64,000 bases of DNA from Mariprofundus ferrooxydans PV-1 (GCF_000153765.1 NZ_DS022295.1:279828-343827); one strand, 5' to 3'. Counted from the stretch's first letter, positions 49,849 to 59,862 are shown. Program-made: numbers and translations. The notes: generated by a model from the sequence alone, not told the origin.

Positions 49849-50255
49849 CAGACGAACGCAAGATTATCCGTGTAGTCGATGTGATGAAGGAAAAATACGA
49901 TGTGGTGGACGGCCTGAGTACCGTGCGCGATGTGCTGGTGCATATGCGTCATGTTGAAACCAAATGCGTCATTGTGGACAAACGGGATGGCAATGATGAA
50001 TACGGGATTGTCGTGCTGGCCGATATCGCCCGGCATGTGCTGGCCGTGAACAAATCGCCCGACCGTGTCAGTGTCTACGAGATCATGACCAAGCCGGCAG
50101 TGACGGTAAATCCGGAGATGAATATTCGTCATGCCAGCAGGCTGTTTGCCCGCCTGGGACTCTCGCGCGCTCCGGTTGTCAATGGCAGCGGTGAAATTAT
50201 CGGTATCGTCAGCCATACGGATATGGTGCTCAAGGGCATGTTGAAGCTGATTTAA
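49845..50255 (+). CDS. CBS-pair protein
   Basis: 136 residues with two CBS motifs and nothing else: VVDVMKEKYDVVDGLSTVRD with YGIVVLADIARHVL, and VYEIMTKPAVTVNPEMNIRH with GEIIGIVSHTDMVLKG. CBS pairs sense adenosine nucleotides. Last gene of the DUF1538-DUF1538-PII-CBS operon, so probably part of its control. Overlaps the PII-like gene by 4 bases. Confidence 0.87.
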   Translation: MTDERKIIRVVDVMKEKYDVVDGLSTVRDVLVHMRHVETKCVIVDKRDGNDEYGIVVLADIARHVLAVNKSPDRVSVYEIMTKPAVTVNPEMNIRHASRLFARLGLSRAPVVNGSGEIIGIVSHTDMVLKGMLKLI

Positions 50256-50303
50256 TATCGCTTTATTTGTTATATATGCAGGCTAGGGTAGCCGTATTGA
50301 ATA

Positions 50304-50329
50304 ACCCGGATGGTCTCACTCATCCGGGT
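50304..50329 (+). terminator. Hairpin after the DUF1538-PII-CBS operon
   Basis: ACCCGGATG (50304-50312) pairs perfectly with CATCCGGGT (50321-50329), with an 8-base loop. No T run follows, so it is a partial or regulatory stop rather than a strong terminator. It lies between the CBS gene and the 52-residue lipoprotein. Confidence 0.45.
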
Positions 50330-50349
50330 AAGGGAAGAGGTATTTGCCT

Positions 50350-50508
50350 ATGCGTTTGGCTGTGATGATGGTTTTTTCTTTGCTACTACTGACATCTTGC
50401 AGTCTGGTGCGATCGGCTATGGTGACGACGATGGATGTTATTACTGCACCGTACCACTGGATTACCGATGATGATCACTATGATGAAAAAGATGATACCA
50501 TCAACTAA
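50350..50508 (+). CDS. Small lipoprotein, 52 residues
   Basis: Signal peptide with lipobox LLTSC (Cys17), then a short charged tail ending in an Asp-rich segment (ITDDDHYDEKDDTIN). ATG 50350 with AGAGG 9 bases upstream. Probably outer membrane lipoprotein; function unknown. It stands between the CBS gene and the ElyC-like gene. Confidence 0.6.
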   Translation: MRLAVMMVFSLLLLTSCSLVRSAMVTTMDVITAPYHWITDDDHYDEKDDTIN

Positions 50509-50545
50509 AACGCCACTTTATCCGGATTCATGAGCTGAACCCGTA

Positions 50546-51319
50546 TTGAACCTGTTACTCAGCAAGATGATTACCGAGCTGCTGTTGCCGCCCGGCGGGT
50601 TGATAGTGCTGGCAGCCACAGGGCTTGTTTTCTGGAAACGATCCTGGGGACGGGCCATCGTTATACTGGCATTGGCCCTGCTGTGGTTGCTCTCTACTGC
50701 ACCTGTTCGCGATTTGCTGCTCAACCCTCTGGAGCAGCGCTATCCGGCGCTTGATATATCACAATTACAACAGATGAAAGCAGACGATAGTGCGATTGTC
50801 GTACTCGGTGGGGGGCTGTATCCACGGGCGCCGGAATATGGTGGTCAGGATTCTCTGCATGATGATGGACTGATGCGCACGCTCTATGCCGCAGATCTGG
50901 CGCTGAAAAGTAATCTGGATGTCTATGCAACAGGCGGAGCGTTCAAGCCGGGTCAGGCGGAACCGGAAGGGTTGATCATGGCGCGGATGCTGATCCGCTT
51001 TGGCGTTGACCCTGAACATATTCATTCAGAAAACCGGGCTCGTACGACCTGGGAAAATGGTCTCTATATCAGGGATATGATGAAAAAAGCCGGTATACAT
51101 CGGATCATTCTGGTGACTACAGCGTGGCATATGCCCAGATCTGTCCGGGTATTTGAATCGCTGGGCATGCACGTGATAGCCGCCCCGTGCTCCTACAGGG
51201 CCGGGCGACAGGCGTATGATCTGCGCAGCTATCTGCCCCGCTGGAATGTGCTGTCGGATTCAGGCGACGGATTGCATGAGTATCTTGGTCTGCTCTGGTA
51301 CCGGCTGGCATATCAGTGA
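50546..51319 (+). CDS. YdcF/ElyC-like DUF218 membrane protein
   Basis: 257 residues, two N-terminal membrane helices and a DUF218 domain (DDSAIVVLGGGLYPRAPEYG, SENRARTTWENGLYIRDMMK, LVTTAWHMPRSVRVFESLGM). ElyC in E. coli affects lipid-carrier use for peptidoglycan. TTG 50546 is chosen because the sequence NLLLSKMITELLLPPGGL aligns with ElyC from its first residue; ATG 50567 is the alternative. Role inferred from family. Confidence 0.82.
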   Translation: MNLLLSKMITELLLPPGGLIVLAATGLVFWKRSWGRAIVILALALLWLLSTAPVRDLLLNPLEQRYPALDISQLQQMKADDSAIVVLGGGLYPRAPEYGGQDSLHDDGLMRTLYAADLALKSNLDVYATGGAFKPGQAEPEGLIMARMLIRFGVDPEHIHSENRARTTWENGLYIRDMMKKAGIHRIILVTTAWHMPRSVRVFESLGMHVIAAPCSYRAGRQAYDLRSYLPRWNVLSDSGDGLHEYLGLLWYRLAYQ

Positions 51320-51444
51320 ATAAAGTATGATGAGGTGTGAAAGTTCATATATCGGTGCGTTGATGACTTTTTACGAAGCGATGATGTGTGACAGAATGCA
51401 TCTGCTGTCATGATGCTGGTCAAGGCGATTAAACAGGATTAGAA

Positions 51445-54297
51445 ATGGCTATAGCAGGATCCTTAGGAGGTGGCGTGAGCCGTTCAGAGTCGGAGCAGAC
51501 TGCATTGCCGGATGAGTTGTTTGCCGCCGGAAGCAGTTATTTGGAGCAGTTACTTGATCAATACCGGCAGGATCCGGGGTCGCTGCCGGCAGAGTGGGGC
51601 GCCTATTTTGCTTCACTGGCCGAAGAGCAGGGTGACGACGCTCCACCTGCACATCAGCAGATGCTCACGCGCATGGCGCCCGCTGCCAGTGCGGCTCAGC
51701 AGCAGCCACTGCGTGAGGGGGATGTAGAGTACCCGTCTCGAGCGATGTATCTGATCCATGCCTATCGGGTACACGGGCACCTGCATGCGAATCTGGACCC
51801 CCTGCATTTGAATCCCCGTCCAGTCACTCCGGAAATGGAGCTGGCCTATTACGGTCTGTCAGAAGCTGATCTGGATCAGGTGTTTCCGGCCGGTGATCTG
51901 ATCGGAGAGCGCAACAGGCCGTTGCGCGATATTCTGTCGCATCTGAAAAAGAGTTATTGCGGTTGTATCGGGCCGGAATTCAGACATATCACCGATTCTG
52001 CGCGTAAGCACTGGATTCAGTCCCGCCTGGAGCGTAATGCCTTCAGGCCGGATGAGGATGATGATACCCGTCGCCATATTTTCGGCCGTATTATGCATGC
52101 CGAAGAGTTTGAGCGTTTTCTGCATACCCGCTATGTCGGGCAGAAACGGTTTTCGCTGGAGGGTGGCGAAAGCCTGATTCCGATGCTGGATGCGCTGATT
52201 CAGAATGCCGGCAGCAATGGTACCCGTGAGATTATCCTTGGTATGGCGCATCGGGGCCGTCTGAATGTACTGGCCAATATCATGGGCAAGTCGCTGGCTG
52301 AGATCTTCACCGAATTTGAGGGCTCTCAACTGAAGGAGGAGGCGCACGGACAGGGTGATGTGAAATATCATATGGGTTTTTCATCCGATGTGCGAACGCC
52401 GGGCGGTGTGGTGCATCTGTCGCTGGGGTTCAATCCGTCGCATCTGGAGATCATTACACCGGTAGTCCTGGGCAGTGTGCGGGCGCGTCAGTGCCGTCGC
52501 GGTGACAAGGCTCGGCGCGAGGTAATGGGCGTACTGGTGCATGGCGATGCTGCATTTGCCGGCCAGGGCGTGGTAGCTGAGTCGCTGGAGCTATCCAAAC
52601 TCAACGGGTTTCGTATCGGCGGCACAATCCATATTGTTGTGAACAATCAGATCGGCTTCACCGTTAATCCGCATGACGCACGTTCCACGACCTACTGCAC
52701 GGATATCGCCAAAATTATTCATGCACCGATTCTGCATGTGAATGGCGATGACCCGGAGGCCTGCTGTCAGGCTGTGGAAATTGCCGTCGATTACCGCAAT
52801 ACATTTCACGAAGACATTGTCATCGACCTGATCTGCTATCGACGGCACGGTCATAATGAGACCGATTCACCGGAAGTCACTCAGCCGCTGATGTACCGGC
52901 GTATTGCCGAGCATCCAACTGTCGAGCAGGTGTATCGCGATCGCCTGATCGCCGCAGGTGTTCTGACTGCAGAGGGCGCCGATGCCATGGTGGAGGCGTA
53001 CCGTGATTGCATGGATAAGGTCAGACGTGCCAAAAACCGTCCGGCACCGAATGTTCTGAACAGTCTGCAGGGGCGTTGGGAAGGATTTTTATCCGAGGGG
53101 ATGGATGAGCCGGATACCGGTGTGAGCGCTGATCTGCTTGGCATGCTGGTGCGCAAGGTGCATCGCCTGCCGGCTGAATTCTCGCTGCATCCGCGGGTGG
53201 AAAAGATTTACGAAGCACGTATAGGGATGATGGACGGACTGGAAGCGGTAGACTGGGGCTGCGCTGAAAGTATGGCCTATGCCTCACTGGTTTATGAGGG
53301 TGGCTGGGTACGTATATCCGGTGAAGATTCGGGACGCGGCACTTTTTTTCATCGTCATGCCGTGGTTTACGATCAGCAGACGGGCAAGAGCATGATTCCC
53401 CTCCGGCAGGTGGAGAACGGGACGCTGTCACATTTCATTGTCGTGGACAGCATGCTTTCGGAGATGGCGGTTCTGGGCTATGAGTACGGCTATTCGGTGG
53501 CCGAACCGAGGGCATTGGTCATATGGGAAGCCCAGTACGGTGATTTCGCCAATGTGGCGCAGGTGGTGATCGATCAGTTTATTGCAGCCGGCGAATCGAA
53601 GTGGAAGCGCTTGTCAGGGCTGGTGTTGTGGTTGCCGCATGGCTATGAAGGGCAGGGAGCTGAGCATTCATCGGCCCGGATGGAGCGCTATCTGCAGTTG
53701 TGCGCAGAGAACAATATGCAGGTGGTTTACCCATCGACGCCGGCGCAGTTGTTTCACCTGTTCAGACGTCAGTTGTTATCGAAAGTGCGTAAGCCGCTGA
53801 TCATGATGGCGCCGAAGAGCATGTTGCGCCAGAAGCTCTCTTTCTCGTCGCTGGATGAGTTTACTGCCGGCACCTTTCAGCCGGTGTTGCCTGAGCAGGA
53901 GATTGTTCCGGCGGCGACCCGACGCGTGCTGCTGTGCACAGGCAAGGTCTACTATGACCTGCTTGCGGCGCGTAACGAACGTGGCATCAGTGATATCGCC
54001 ATCATCCGTATCGAGCGGCTCTACCCGTTCCCTGTCAATCAATTACGATCGGCGCTGGCGCAATATGAAGGTGTCAGGGAAGTGTGCTGGGTTCAGGAGG
54101 AGCCTGAAAATCAGGGTGCATGGCTGTATATGAACAACCAGATCAGAAAACTGTTGTTGACTGAACAGAAAGTGTATGCCGTGACCCGTCCCGAGGCTGC
54201 GGCGCCGGCGGTGGGCTCTATCAAGCGCCATCAAATGGAGCTCTCCGTGCTGCTGGATCAGGCGCTCGGCAAGAGTGTTGAAGGTATGCTGGTTTGA
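51445..54297 (+). CDS. sucA: 2-oxoglutarate dehydrogenase E1 component
   Basis: Decarboxylates 2-oxoglutarate with TPP. 950 residues. Signatures: N-terminal E2-binding segment (GSSYLEQLLDQYRQDPGSLP), GMAHRGRLNVLANIMGKSLA, GDAAFAGQGVVAESLELSKL, NNQIGFTVNPHDARSTTYCT, CYRRHGHNETDSP, and SGEDSGRGTFFHRHAVVYDQ. ATG 51445 has AGGA 6 bases before it; an alternative GTG at 51475 has AGGAGG 4 bases upstream and cannot be ruled out. Followed after 54 bases by sucB. Confidence 0.96.
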   Translation: MAIAGSLGGGVSRSESEQTALPDELFAAGSSYLEQLLDQYRQDPGSLPAEWGAYFASLAEEQGDDAPPAHQQMLTRMAPAASAAQQQPLREGDVEYPSRAMYLIHAYRVHGHLHANLDPLHLNPRPVTPEMELAYYGLSEADLDQVFPAGDLIGERNRPLRDILSHLKKSYCGCIGPEFRHITDSARKHWIQSRLERNAFRPDEDDDTRRHIFGRIMHAEEFERFLHTRYVGQKRFSLEGGESLIPMLDALIQNAGSNGTREIILGMAHRGRLNVLANIMGKSLAEIFTEFEGSQLKEEAHGQGDVKYHMGFSSDVRTPGGVVHLSLGFNPSHLEIITPVVLGSVRARQCRRGDKARREVMGVLVHGDAAFAGQGVVAESLELSKLNGFRIGGTIHIVVNNQIGFTVNPHDARSTTYCTDIAKIIHAPILHVNGDDPEACCQAVEIAVDYRNTFHEDIVIDLICYRRHGHNETDSPEVTQPLMYRRIAEHPTVEQVYRDRLIAAGVLTAEGADAMVEAYRDCMDKVRRAKNRPAPNVLNSLQGRWEGFLSEGMDEPDTGVSADLLGMLVRKVHRLPAEFSLHPRVEKIYEARIGMMDGLEAVDWGCAESMAYASLVYEGGWVRISGEDSGRGTFFHRHAVVYDQQTGKSMIPLRQVENGTLSHFIVVDSMLSEMAVLGYEYGYSVAEPRALVIWEAQYGDFANVAQVVIDQFIAAGESKWKRLSGLVLWLPHGYEGQGAEHSSARMERYLQLCAENNMQVVYPSTPAQLFHLFRRQLLSKVRKPLIMMAPKSMLRQKLSFSSLDEFTAGTFQPVLPEQEIVPAATRRVLLCTGKVYYDLLAARNERGISDIAIIRIERLYPFPVNQLRSALAQYEGVREVCWVQEEPENQGAWLYMNNQIRKLLLTEQKVYAVTRPEAAAPAVGSIKRHQMELSVLLDQALGKSVEGMLV

Positions 54298-54351
54298 TGA
54301 GGCTGTGTGCGGCTACATTCAGAGGAAAACGAAGTGTGATTGGAGTGATCG

Positions 54352-55503
54352 ATGGATATTGAGATTAAGGTACCCAGTCTGGGCGAGTCGGAAACCGAGG
54401 CCACGCTGATCAGCTGGCTCAAGCAGGAGGGTGATGATGTTGCCGTGGATGATGTGCTGGCTGAGATTGAGAGCGACAAAATCACCATGGAGATCACGGC
54501 GCTCGATAGCGGCGTGCTCAAGCAGATTATCAAACAGGCAGACTCCACTGTAGAGCCGGGCGAGGTGATCGCTATTGTTGATGACAGCATCAAGCCTGCA
54601 ACAGTAAAAACGGATGCCGGGCAGCAGGAGATGCCTGCTGCTCCTGCGCCGGAAACCAGGGCCGAAAAAGCCCCTGCGCCGGCAGCCAGGGCTGAAAAAG
54701 CCCCTGCCGGCAAGGCGAAAGTAACGCCTTCATCGCCAGCTGAAGCCGAGCCGGCGGTCGGTACCAAACAAGCGGAGAAACCGGCTCCGACGTCCGATAG
54801 CGAGCGTAGCGAACAACGTGTACCCATGAGCGGATTGCGCCGTCGTATTGCCACGCGTCTGAAAGAGGCCCAGAACACGGCGGCGATGCTGACCACGTTT
54901 AATGAAGTGAATTTGCAGGCGGTGATGGATCTGCGTAGCCGTTATGGTGCGGCATTTCAGGAGCAGCACGGTGTTAAGCTCGGTTTTATGTCCTTCTTTG
55001 TGCGGGCTGTATGTCAGGGGCTGACGAAGCATCCGGCGCTCAATGCATTCATCGATGGCGATGAGATCGCTTACCATAATTACGTCGATGTCGGCATCGC
55101 GGTGAGTACCGATAAAGGGCTGGTTGTGCCGGTATTGCGTGATGCACATCTGCTCGGATTGGCGGATATTGAAAAGGGTATCGCCGATCTGGCGGGCAGG
55201 GCGCGCAGTGGCGGTCTGATGCCGGATGATCTGAAAGGCGGCACTTTTTCGATCACCAACGGCGGTATCTACGGCTCGATGCTATCCACTCCGATCCTGA
55301 ATCCGCCGCAGAGCGGTATTCTCGGTATGCACACGATTCAGCAGCGACCTGTGGCGGAGAATAATAGTGTGGTCATTCGTCCGATGATGTATCTGGCACT
55401 CTCTTACGATCACCGGCTGATTGACGGCTCCGAAGCCGTACGTTTTCTGGTGACGGTAAAGGAGACGCTGGAGTATCCGGGTAGTCTTACGCTGGAGCTG
55501 TAA
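54352..55503 (+). CDS. sucB: 2-oxoglutarate dehydrogenase E2 (succinyltransferase), no subunit-binding domain
   Basis: 383 residues. N-terminal lipoyl domain with Lys43 in [11 protein letters not shown], then an Ala/Pro/Lys-rich linker (80-155) and the catalytic acyltransferase domain with [16 protein letters not shown] (His and Asp) near the C-terminus. The peripheral subunit-binding domain, normally between linker and core, is not recognisable; the linker runs straight into [20 protein letters not shown]. The family is usually about 400 residues. GGAG sits 6 bases before ATG 54352. No lpd (E3) gene follows; the next gene is convergent. Confidence 0.94.
   Translation: MDIEIKVPSLGESETEATLISWLKQEGDDVAVDDVLAEIESDKITMEITALDSGVLKQIIKQADSTVEPGEVIAIVDDSIKPATVKTDAGQQEMPAAPAPETRAEKAPAPAARAEKAPAGKAKVTPSSPAEAEPAVGTKQAEKPAPTSDSERSEQRVPMSGLRRRIATRLKEAQNTAAMLTTFNEVNLQAVMDLRSRYGAAFQEQHGVKLGFMSFFVRAVCQGLTKHPALNAFIDGDEIAYHNYVDVGIAVSTDKGLVVPVLRDAHLLGLADIEKGIADLAGRARSGGLMPDDLKGGTFSITNGGIYGSMLSTPILNPPQSGILGMHTIQQRPVAENNSVVIRPMMYLALSYDHRLIDGSEAVRFLVTVKETLEYPGSLTLEL
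54643..54702 (+). repeat. Two tandem 30-bp repeats in the sucB linker
   Basis: Units 54643-54672 and 54673-54702, in frame, differ at few positions and encode two 10-residue copies of the form [10 protein letters not shown] / [10 protein letters not shown]; a third partial copy follows. This extends the flexible Ala/Pro linker and suggests recent slippage. Confidence 0.8.
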
Positions 55504-55515
55504 GAGGAGTAACTC

Positions 55516-56715
55516 TTACTGGCGGGCATCCTCGTGGATGGAGATTCTTACCGTATCATCGAGAATACCTGCCGGAATATCGATGCGGGCGTGATGCAGT
55601 CCGGTATCGTGATAGAGATCGCTCACACGTCGCTTGATCAGGGTCTGATTGGCGGGCGAATTCCTCATATCGAAAAAATCCCTGAGTTCGAGGATGATTG
55701 TATCGGTGGATACCTGTTGGTTGCCGGTCACCTCCACCCTGTTGATGGGCGGATAGTTCTCAGTGGTTAACGGCTTTTCTGTCGACGGTTGTGAATCCTC
55801 ATGACGCTTATCAGGGGTGGCTATGCGGGTGGTTGGCTCTGAAGTCAGTACCTCCGGATAATGTTCCGGTATCAGTCGGTTCTTGAAGTTCACCGATGCC
55901 AATGCCAGCAGCCTGCTGTTGATATGGGCAGCCTTTTTAAGGTCTGCCAGCGAGGCCTGACGGCTCTCGGTATCGGTGGGTACATCACGCATGCTCAGCA
56001 CGTAATAGAGCGGCTTGCCAATGTGTCGTATGGCAATGAGCAGCTGTTGCCGGCGGCCAATCTGTTTGATTTTGGCAACGGCATTTTCCTGTTTGGCAAA
56101 TACGCCGAGACTGACCAGCAAGCGATTGTCGGGAAGGTCATTCAGGCCGATCTGCCAGGTTTGCAGAGCCTGATCCACATCATAACTATCGAGTTGTTGC
56201 CAGCCTCTGATCAGCCAGTCGGGTGCAGATGTTGATACGGGCGGCGATGCAGCTTCAGGCACGGCTTCATCTGTTATCCGGGTGTCGTGCTTGAGTGATT
56301 TGGCTGAAGTGGCAAGCAGGGTTGCAGTGATACCGGCGGCCTCTTTCAGATCAGCCAGCTGTTGCTGACGCAGGGGCCAGGCGAGCGCTACATCTCTGGC
56401 GCTGAGCAGGTAGTAGCGCTGGCGGACATGAATGATAAAGGTCTGTTGAGCCGAACCGATTTGATGCAGTTGCTGCCAGGCATTCTCCGCTTGTTGATAG
56501 ACGCCGAGCACGGCAAAGAGGCGGGAGTCCGCCTGATTGTTGACGCCCTGCTGCCAGCGCAGAAGAGCCTGTTGTGGATGTTGAATCTCCAGCTCCTGCC
56601 AGCCTGACTGTACCCAGTCGTTCTGCTGAGGCTGTTCTGCTGCGAGTGCAGTGCAGGCGAAGCCGCACAGCAGTACGATTATCGGTTTAAACCATCTGTT
56701 TATCTGTTCTCCCAT
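55516..56715 (-). CDS. Exported protein with duplicated domain and POTRA-like end
   Basis: 399 residues from ATG 56715. Signal peptide (FKPIIVLLCGFACTALAAEQ), then two copies of a ~115-residue domain (copy 1 about 30-150, copy 2 about 165-290), each with a GWQ-L-…-QAL-W motif, LGVY or LGVF, QxENA, a YYLLS or YYVLS strand and LADLKEAA/LADLKKAA. The C-terminal ~80 residues (NRVEVTGNQQVSTDTIILEL RDFFD) look like a POTRA domain. Function unknown; secretion or surface assembly is a guess. Convergent with sucB. Confidence 0.75.
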   Translation of the reverse strand: MGEQINRWFKPIIVLLCGFACTALAAEQPQQNDWVQSGWQELEIQHPQQALLRWQQGVNNQADSRLFAVLGVYQQAENAWQQLHQIGSAQQTFIIHVRQRYYLLSARDVALAWPLRQQQLADLKEAAGITATLLATSAKSLKHDTRITDEAVPEAASPPVSTSAPDWLIRGWQQLDSYDVDQALQTWQIGLNDLPDNRLLVSLGVFAKQENAVAKIKQIGRRQQLLIAIRHIGKPLYYVLSMRDVPTDTESRQASLADLKKAAHINSRLLALASVNFKNRLIPEHYPEVLTSEPTTRIATPDKRHEDSQPSTEKPLTTENYPPINRVEVTGNQQVSTDTIILELRDFFDMRNSPANQTLIKRRVSDLYHDTGLHHARIDIPAGILDDTVRISIHEDARQ

Positions 56716-56870
56716 ACCCGCCCCCGAAATCCCATCCACAGGTTGCAAACATTATCACACTCTGTGTCAACGGTGAAAGCAACGTGGCGGAGCAGGGGAG
56801 ATGGATGAGTAGCTGTGAGCTGATCGGGAGTAAGCAGAGATAAATCCGGGGATAGCGTTCGCAATAAATG

Positions 56871-56905
56871 GACGGATCGCCTCATCACGGATGAGGCGAT
56901 CCGTC
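56871..56905 (-). terminator. Perfect 16-bp hairpin after htpG
   Basis: GACGGATCGCCTCATC (56871-56886) and its exact complement (56890-56905) around ACG, 12 bases past the htpG stop. No long T run follows on the minus strand, so termination is probable but not certain. Confidence 0.65.
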
Positions 56906-56916
56906 ACATGCGGACT

Positions 56917-58845
56917 TTACTGCGCTAGCAGCGCATTCATTTTGCGTACGAAGCCGGCCGGATCTTCCGGCAGTGCGCCTTCGGCCAGAATAGCCTGATC
57001 GAACAGGATACTGGCGTAGTCTGCGATCTTCTCTTTCGAACGCATTTTAGCCAGACGAATGACCAGTTCATGATCCGGATTGATTTCCAGAATTGGTTTC
57101 ATATCCGGTATATTCTGGCCGGCCTGCTTGAGGATGCGCTCCATATTGGAGCTCATATCAAACTGATCGGAAACCAGGCAGGCGGGTGATTCGGTCAGCC
57201 GATCGGTCACGCGAACTTCCTTGACCTTGTCGCCCAGCGCTTCGGTGATTTTCTTCACAGCCGGTTCAGCAGCCTTGACCTTCTCCTCGTGCTCTTTCTG
57301 CTCCTGCTCGGCATTCTCACCGATACCGGAGAGGTCCAGTTCGCCCTTGGCAATCGACTGCAGTTTTTTGCCGTCGAATTCGTTGAGGTGGCTGGTCAGC
57401 CACTCATCGATGCGATCGTGCAGCAGGATGACTTCGATACCCTTCTTGCGGAATACCTCCAGATGCGGACTGTGTTTGGCTGCAGCCAGCGATTCGGCGG
57501 TGATGTAGTAAATGGTATCCTGTCCCTCAACCATGCGTGCGCAGTAATCGCTCAGCGATACACTCTGCTCATCGCTCGTGGTGGAGGAGAAGCGCAGCAG
57601 CTTGGCAATACGCTCGCGGTTGCCTGCATCCTCGATGACACCCTCTTTCAGGCAGTTGCCGAATTCAGCCCAGAAGTCGGCAAAGTCGGTATTGGCTGCG
57701 GCATCTTGGTTTTCACCATCGCTCTGACCAGCCTTGTCAGCCATCTCTTCAAGCAGGCCGAGAACGCGTTTGGTTGCACCCTTTTTCATTGCATCCATGG
57801 CAGGGCTCTGCTGCAGGATTTCGCGCGATACGTTCAGCGGCAGATCGTTGGTATCCATGACGCCGCGTACAAAGCGCAGATAGCGTGGCAGCAGGTCTTC
57901 GGTGGCTTCCATGATGAACACACGGCGCACGTAGAGTTTGACGCCATGTTTGGCTTCCGCCTGCCAGAGATCGAATGGTGCGCGCTTTGGCAGGTAGAGC
58001 AGCAGTGTGTACTCGTATTTACCTTCCAGTCGCTGATGCAGGTTTGCCAGCGGGTCTTCAAAATCATGGCCGATATGCTTGTAGAAGTTGTTGTACTCTT
58101 CATCGGTGATGTCGGACTTGGAACGGGTCCATAGTGCCGATGCCTGGTTGATCGTTTCGATTTCAGCCGGTTTCTCTTCTTCCCCTTCAGCTGCCGGCAG
58201 CGGGGTACCTAGCATGCGGATCGGGAACGGGATGTGATCGGCATATTTATGGATGATCGATTTCAGGCGCCAGCTGTCCAGGAACTCGTCGGCTTCTTCA
58301 CGCAGGTGCAGCGTGATTTCGGTGCCGCGGCCATCCCTGTGGATGGTTTCCAGCTCATACTCGCCGTCGCCGGCACTCTCCCAGCGTACGCCATGCTCAT
58401 GCTCAAGACCTGCACGGCGGGTGGTCAGTGTGACACGATCGGCAACCAGGAAGGCGGAGTAAAAACCGACGCCGAACTGGCCGATCAGATGGGCATCCTG
58501 CTCCTGATCGCCGGAGAGGCGTCCGAAAAACTCCTTGGTGCCGGAGCGGGCAATGGTGCCGATATGCTCGATCACTTCGTCGCGACTCATACCGATACCG
58601 TTATCGCGGATGGTGATGGTGCGGTTTTCCTTGTTTACGTCGATATATACATGCAGGTCGGAATCGCCTTCAAACAGCGCATCATCCGTAGTTGCTTCAA
58701 AGCGCAACTTGTCGGCGGCATCGGAGGCATTGGAGATCAATTCGCGCAGGAATATCTCTTTGTTGGAGTAGAGCGAGTGAATCATCAGATCCAGCAGCTG
58801 TTTGACCTCCGTCTGAAAAGCACGGGTCTCTTTGGTTGTTGTCAT
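56917..58845 (-). CDS. htpG: Hsp90-family chaperone HtpG
   Basis: ATP-dependent chaperone, 642 residues. GHKL ATPase motifs: [58 protein letters not shown]. The middle domain has [20 protein letters not shown], and the C-terminal dimerisation part is complete. GAGGAG stands 5 bases before ATG 58845. Followed by a 16-bp hairpin. Confidence 0.97.
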   Translation of the reverse strand: MTTTKETRAFQTEVKQLLDLMIHSLYSNKEIFLRELISNASDAADKLRFEATTDDALFEGDSDLHVYIDVNKENRTITIRDNGIGMSRDEVIEHIGTIARSGTKEFFGRLSGDQEQDAHLIGQFGVGFYSAFLVADRVTLTTRRAGLEHEHGVRWESAGDGEYELETIHRDGRGTEITLHLREEADEFLDSWRLKSIIHKYADHIPFPIRMLGTPLPAAEGEEEKPAEIETINQASALWTRSKSDITDEEYNNFYKHIGHDFEDPLANLHQRLEGKYEYTLLLYLPKRAPFDLWQAEAKHGVKLYVRRVFIMEATEDLLPRYLRFVRGVMDTNDLPLNVSREILQQSPAMDAMKKGATKRVLGLLEEMADKAGQSDGENQDAAANTDFADFWAEFGNCLKEGVIEDAGNRERIAKLLRFSSTTSDEQSVSLSDYCARMVEGQDTIYYITAESLAAAKHSPHLEVFRKKGIEVILLHDRIDEWLTSHLNEFDGKKLQSIAKGELDLSGIGENAEQEQKEHEEKVKAAEPAVKKITEALGDKVKEVRVTDRLTESPACLVSDQFDMSSNMERILKQAGQNIPDMKPILEINPDHELVIRLAKMRSKEKIADYASILFDQAILAEGALPEDPAGFVRKMNALLAQ

Positions 58846-58938
58846 CTGTTCTCCTCAATACTAACGGGGATGGGATTAATCAGGTTCATAGATAGGGACG
58901 CACGTCGCCCGATTCAAGGGCGGGATTGTGATTGATGC

Positions 58939-59454
58939 TTATTCTGTCGAGATGGTTTCCCTGAGCAGGCGAAACAGGCTGCGATGCGATTTCGGCGGTT
59001 TGCCAGCCTGCAGCTCGCGAGAAGCATTTCGCACCAACTGGCGAATCTGACCGGCATCGGCATGGGGGTATAAGGCCATGAACTCGGTGATGGCGGTCTG
59101 TCCGTCGGTCATTAACCGCTCACGCCAGCGCTCGATACGGTGGAAGTTTTTATCCTCTTCCTCCTTTTTGGCTTCGAGGCCGGCAATGGTTTCTACCAGT
59201 GATTCGGTATCATTCTGGCGCAGCAGCTTAACAATAAATTTAAACTGTCGTTTGGCCGCACCGTGTTTCATGCTCTGTACGTCGACCAGCGCCTTGAACA
59301 GCTCCGGCGGCAGTTGCATACGCTCCAGTGGCAGGATATCGAGTTTGGAGAGCTTTACGGCCAGCTCATGCAACTCCTTGATCTCACGCTTCTGCTGGCT
59401 TTTATTCAGCCGTTCTACCGGTTCATAATTTTCTTCATCAAAGGTATCATACAT
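58939..59454 (-). CDS. darP: Ribosome biogenesis factor DarP (YjgA)
   Basis: 171 residues, helical. YjgA marks: LNKSQQKREIKELHELAVKL, PLERMQLPPELFKALVDVQS, then AAKRQFKFIVKLLRQND. It associates with late 50S precursors in E. coli. Divergent from the cupin gene, 93 bases upstream of htpG. Confidence 0.9.
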   Translation of the reverse strand: MYDTFDEENYEPVERLNKSQQKREIKELHELAVKLSKLDILPLERMQLPPELFKALVDVQSMKHGAAKRQFKFIVKLLRQNDTESLVETIAGLEAKKEEEDKNFHRIERWRERLMTDGQTAITEFMALYPHADAGQIRQLVRNASRELQAGKPPKSHRSLFRLLRETISTE

Positions 59455-59523
59455 GCGCCAAGCCTAGCGGTTGTCAGAAATGCTGTCTTCGGCTGTGTTT
59501 AAACCGGATAGAGAGAGGGTGAA

Positions 59524-59862
59524 ATGAAACTGGTGCAACTGGCGGAAATCGATGCGGGGCCGGTGAATCATACCTCGGGCATCATGCGCAAGATATTGCT
59601 GGGGGAGGGTGATCTGCCGGCATCCGTACGCCTGTCGCATGCGCTGTTTAAGCCCGGTGAGTCTGTTGAGATGCATAAACATGATCGTCTGTTTGAAGTG
59701 TTCTATGTGCTGAGCGGGCAGGGTCAGTTGATTGTGGAGGAGCGTCCTGTCGATATTGGTGCCGGCAGCTGCTTTATGGTTGAGCCCGGAGAGATGCATG
59801 CGCTGATTAATGACGGTGATGTTGATATGGCATTGATCTATTTTGGCCTGCATGCCGACTGA
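59524..59862 (+). CDS. Cupin domain protein
   Basis: 112 residues, a single cupin barrel. Metal ligands are in ESVEMHKHDRLFEVFYVLSG (two His and a Glu) and VEPGEMHALINDG (His). Small cupins of this form bind metal and modify small molecules or sense them; function unknown. GAGAGG 5 bases before ATG 59524. Confidence 0.8.
   Translation: MKLVQLAEIDAGPVNHTSGIMRKILLGEGDLPASVRLSHALFKPGESVEMHKHDRLFEVFYVLSGQGQLIVEERPVDIGAGSCFMVEPGEMHALINDGDVDMALIYFGLHAD

Noticed and set aside
54643-54702. Tandem repeat considered as a CRISPR or mobile-element mark
   Set aside because: It is in frame within the sucB linker, has no spacers, and encodes a low-complexity Ala/Pro/Lys segment.
57289-58134. 281-codon plus-strand frame inside htpG
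   Set aside because: Antisense shadow of HtpG, which has all GHKL ATPase motifs.
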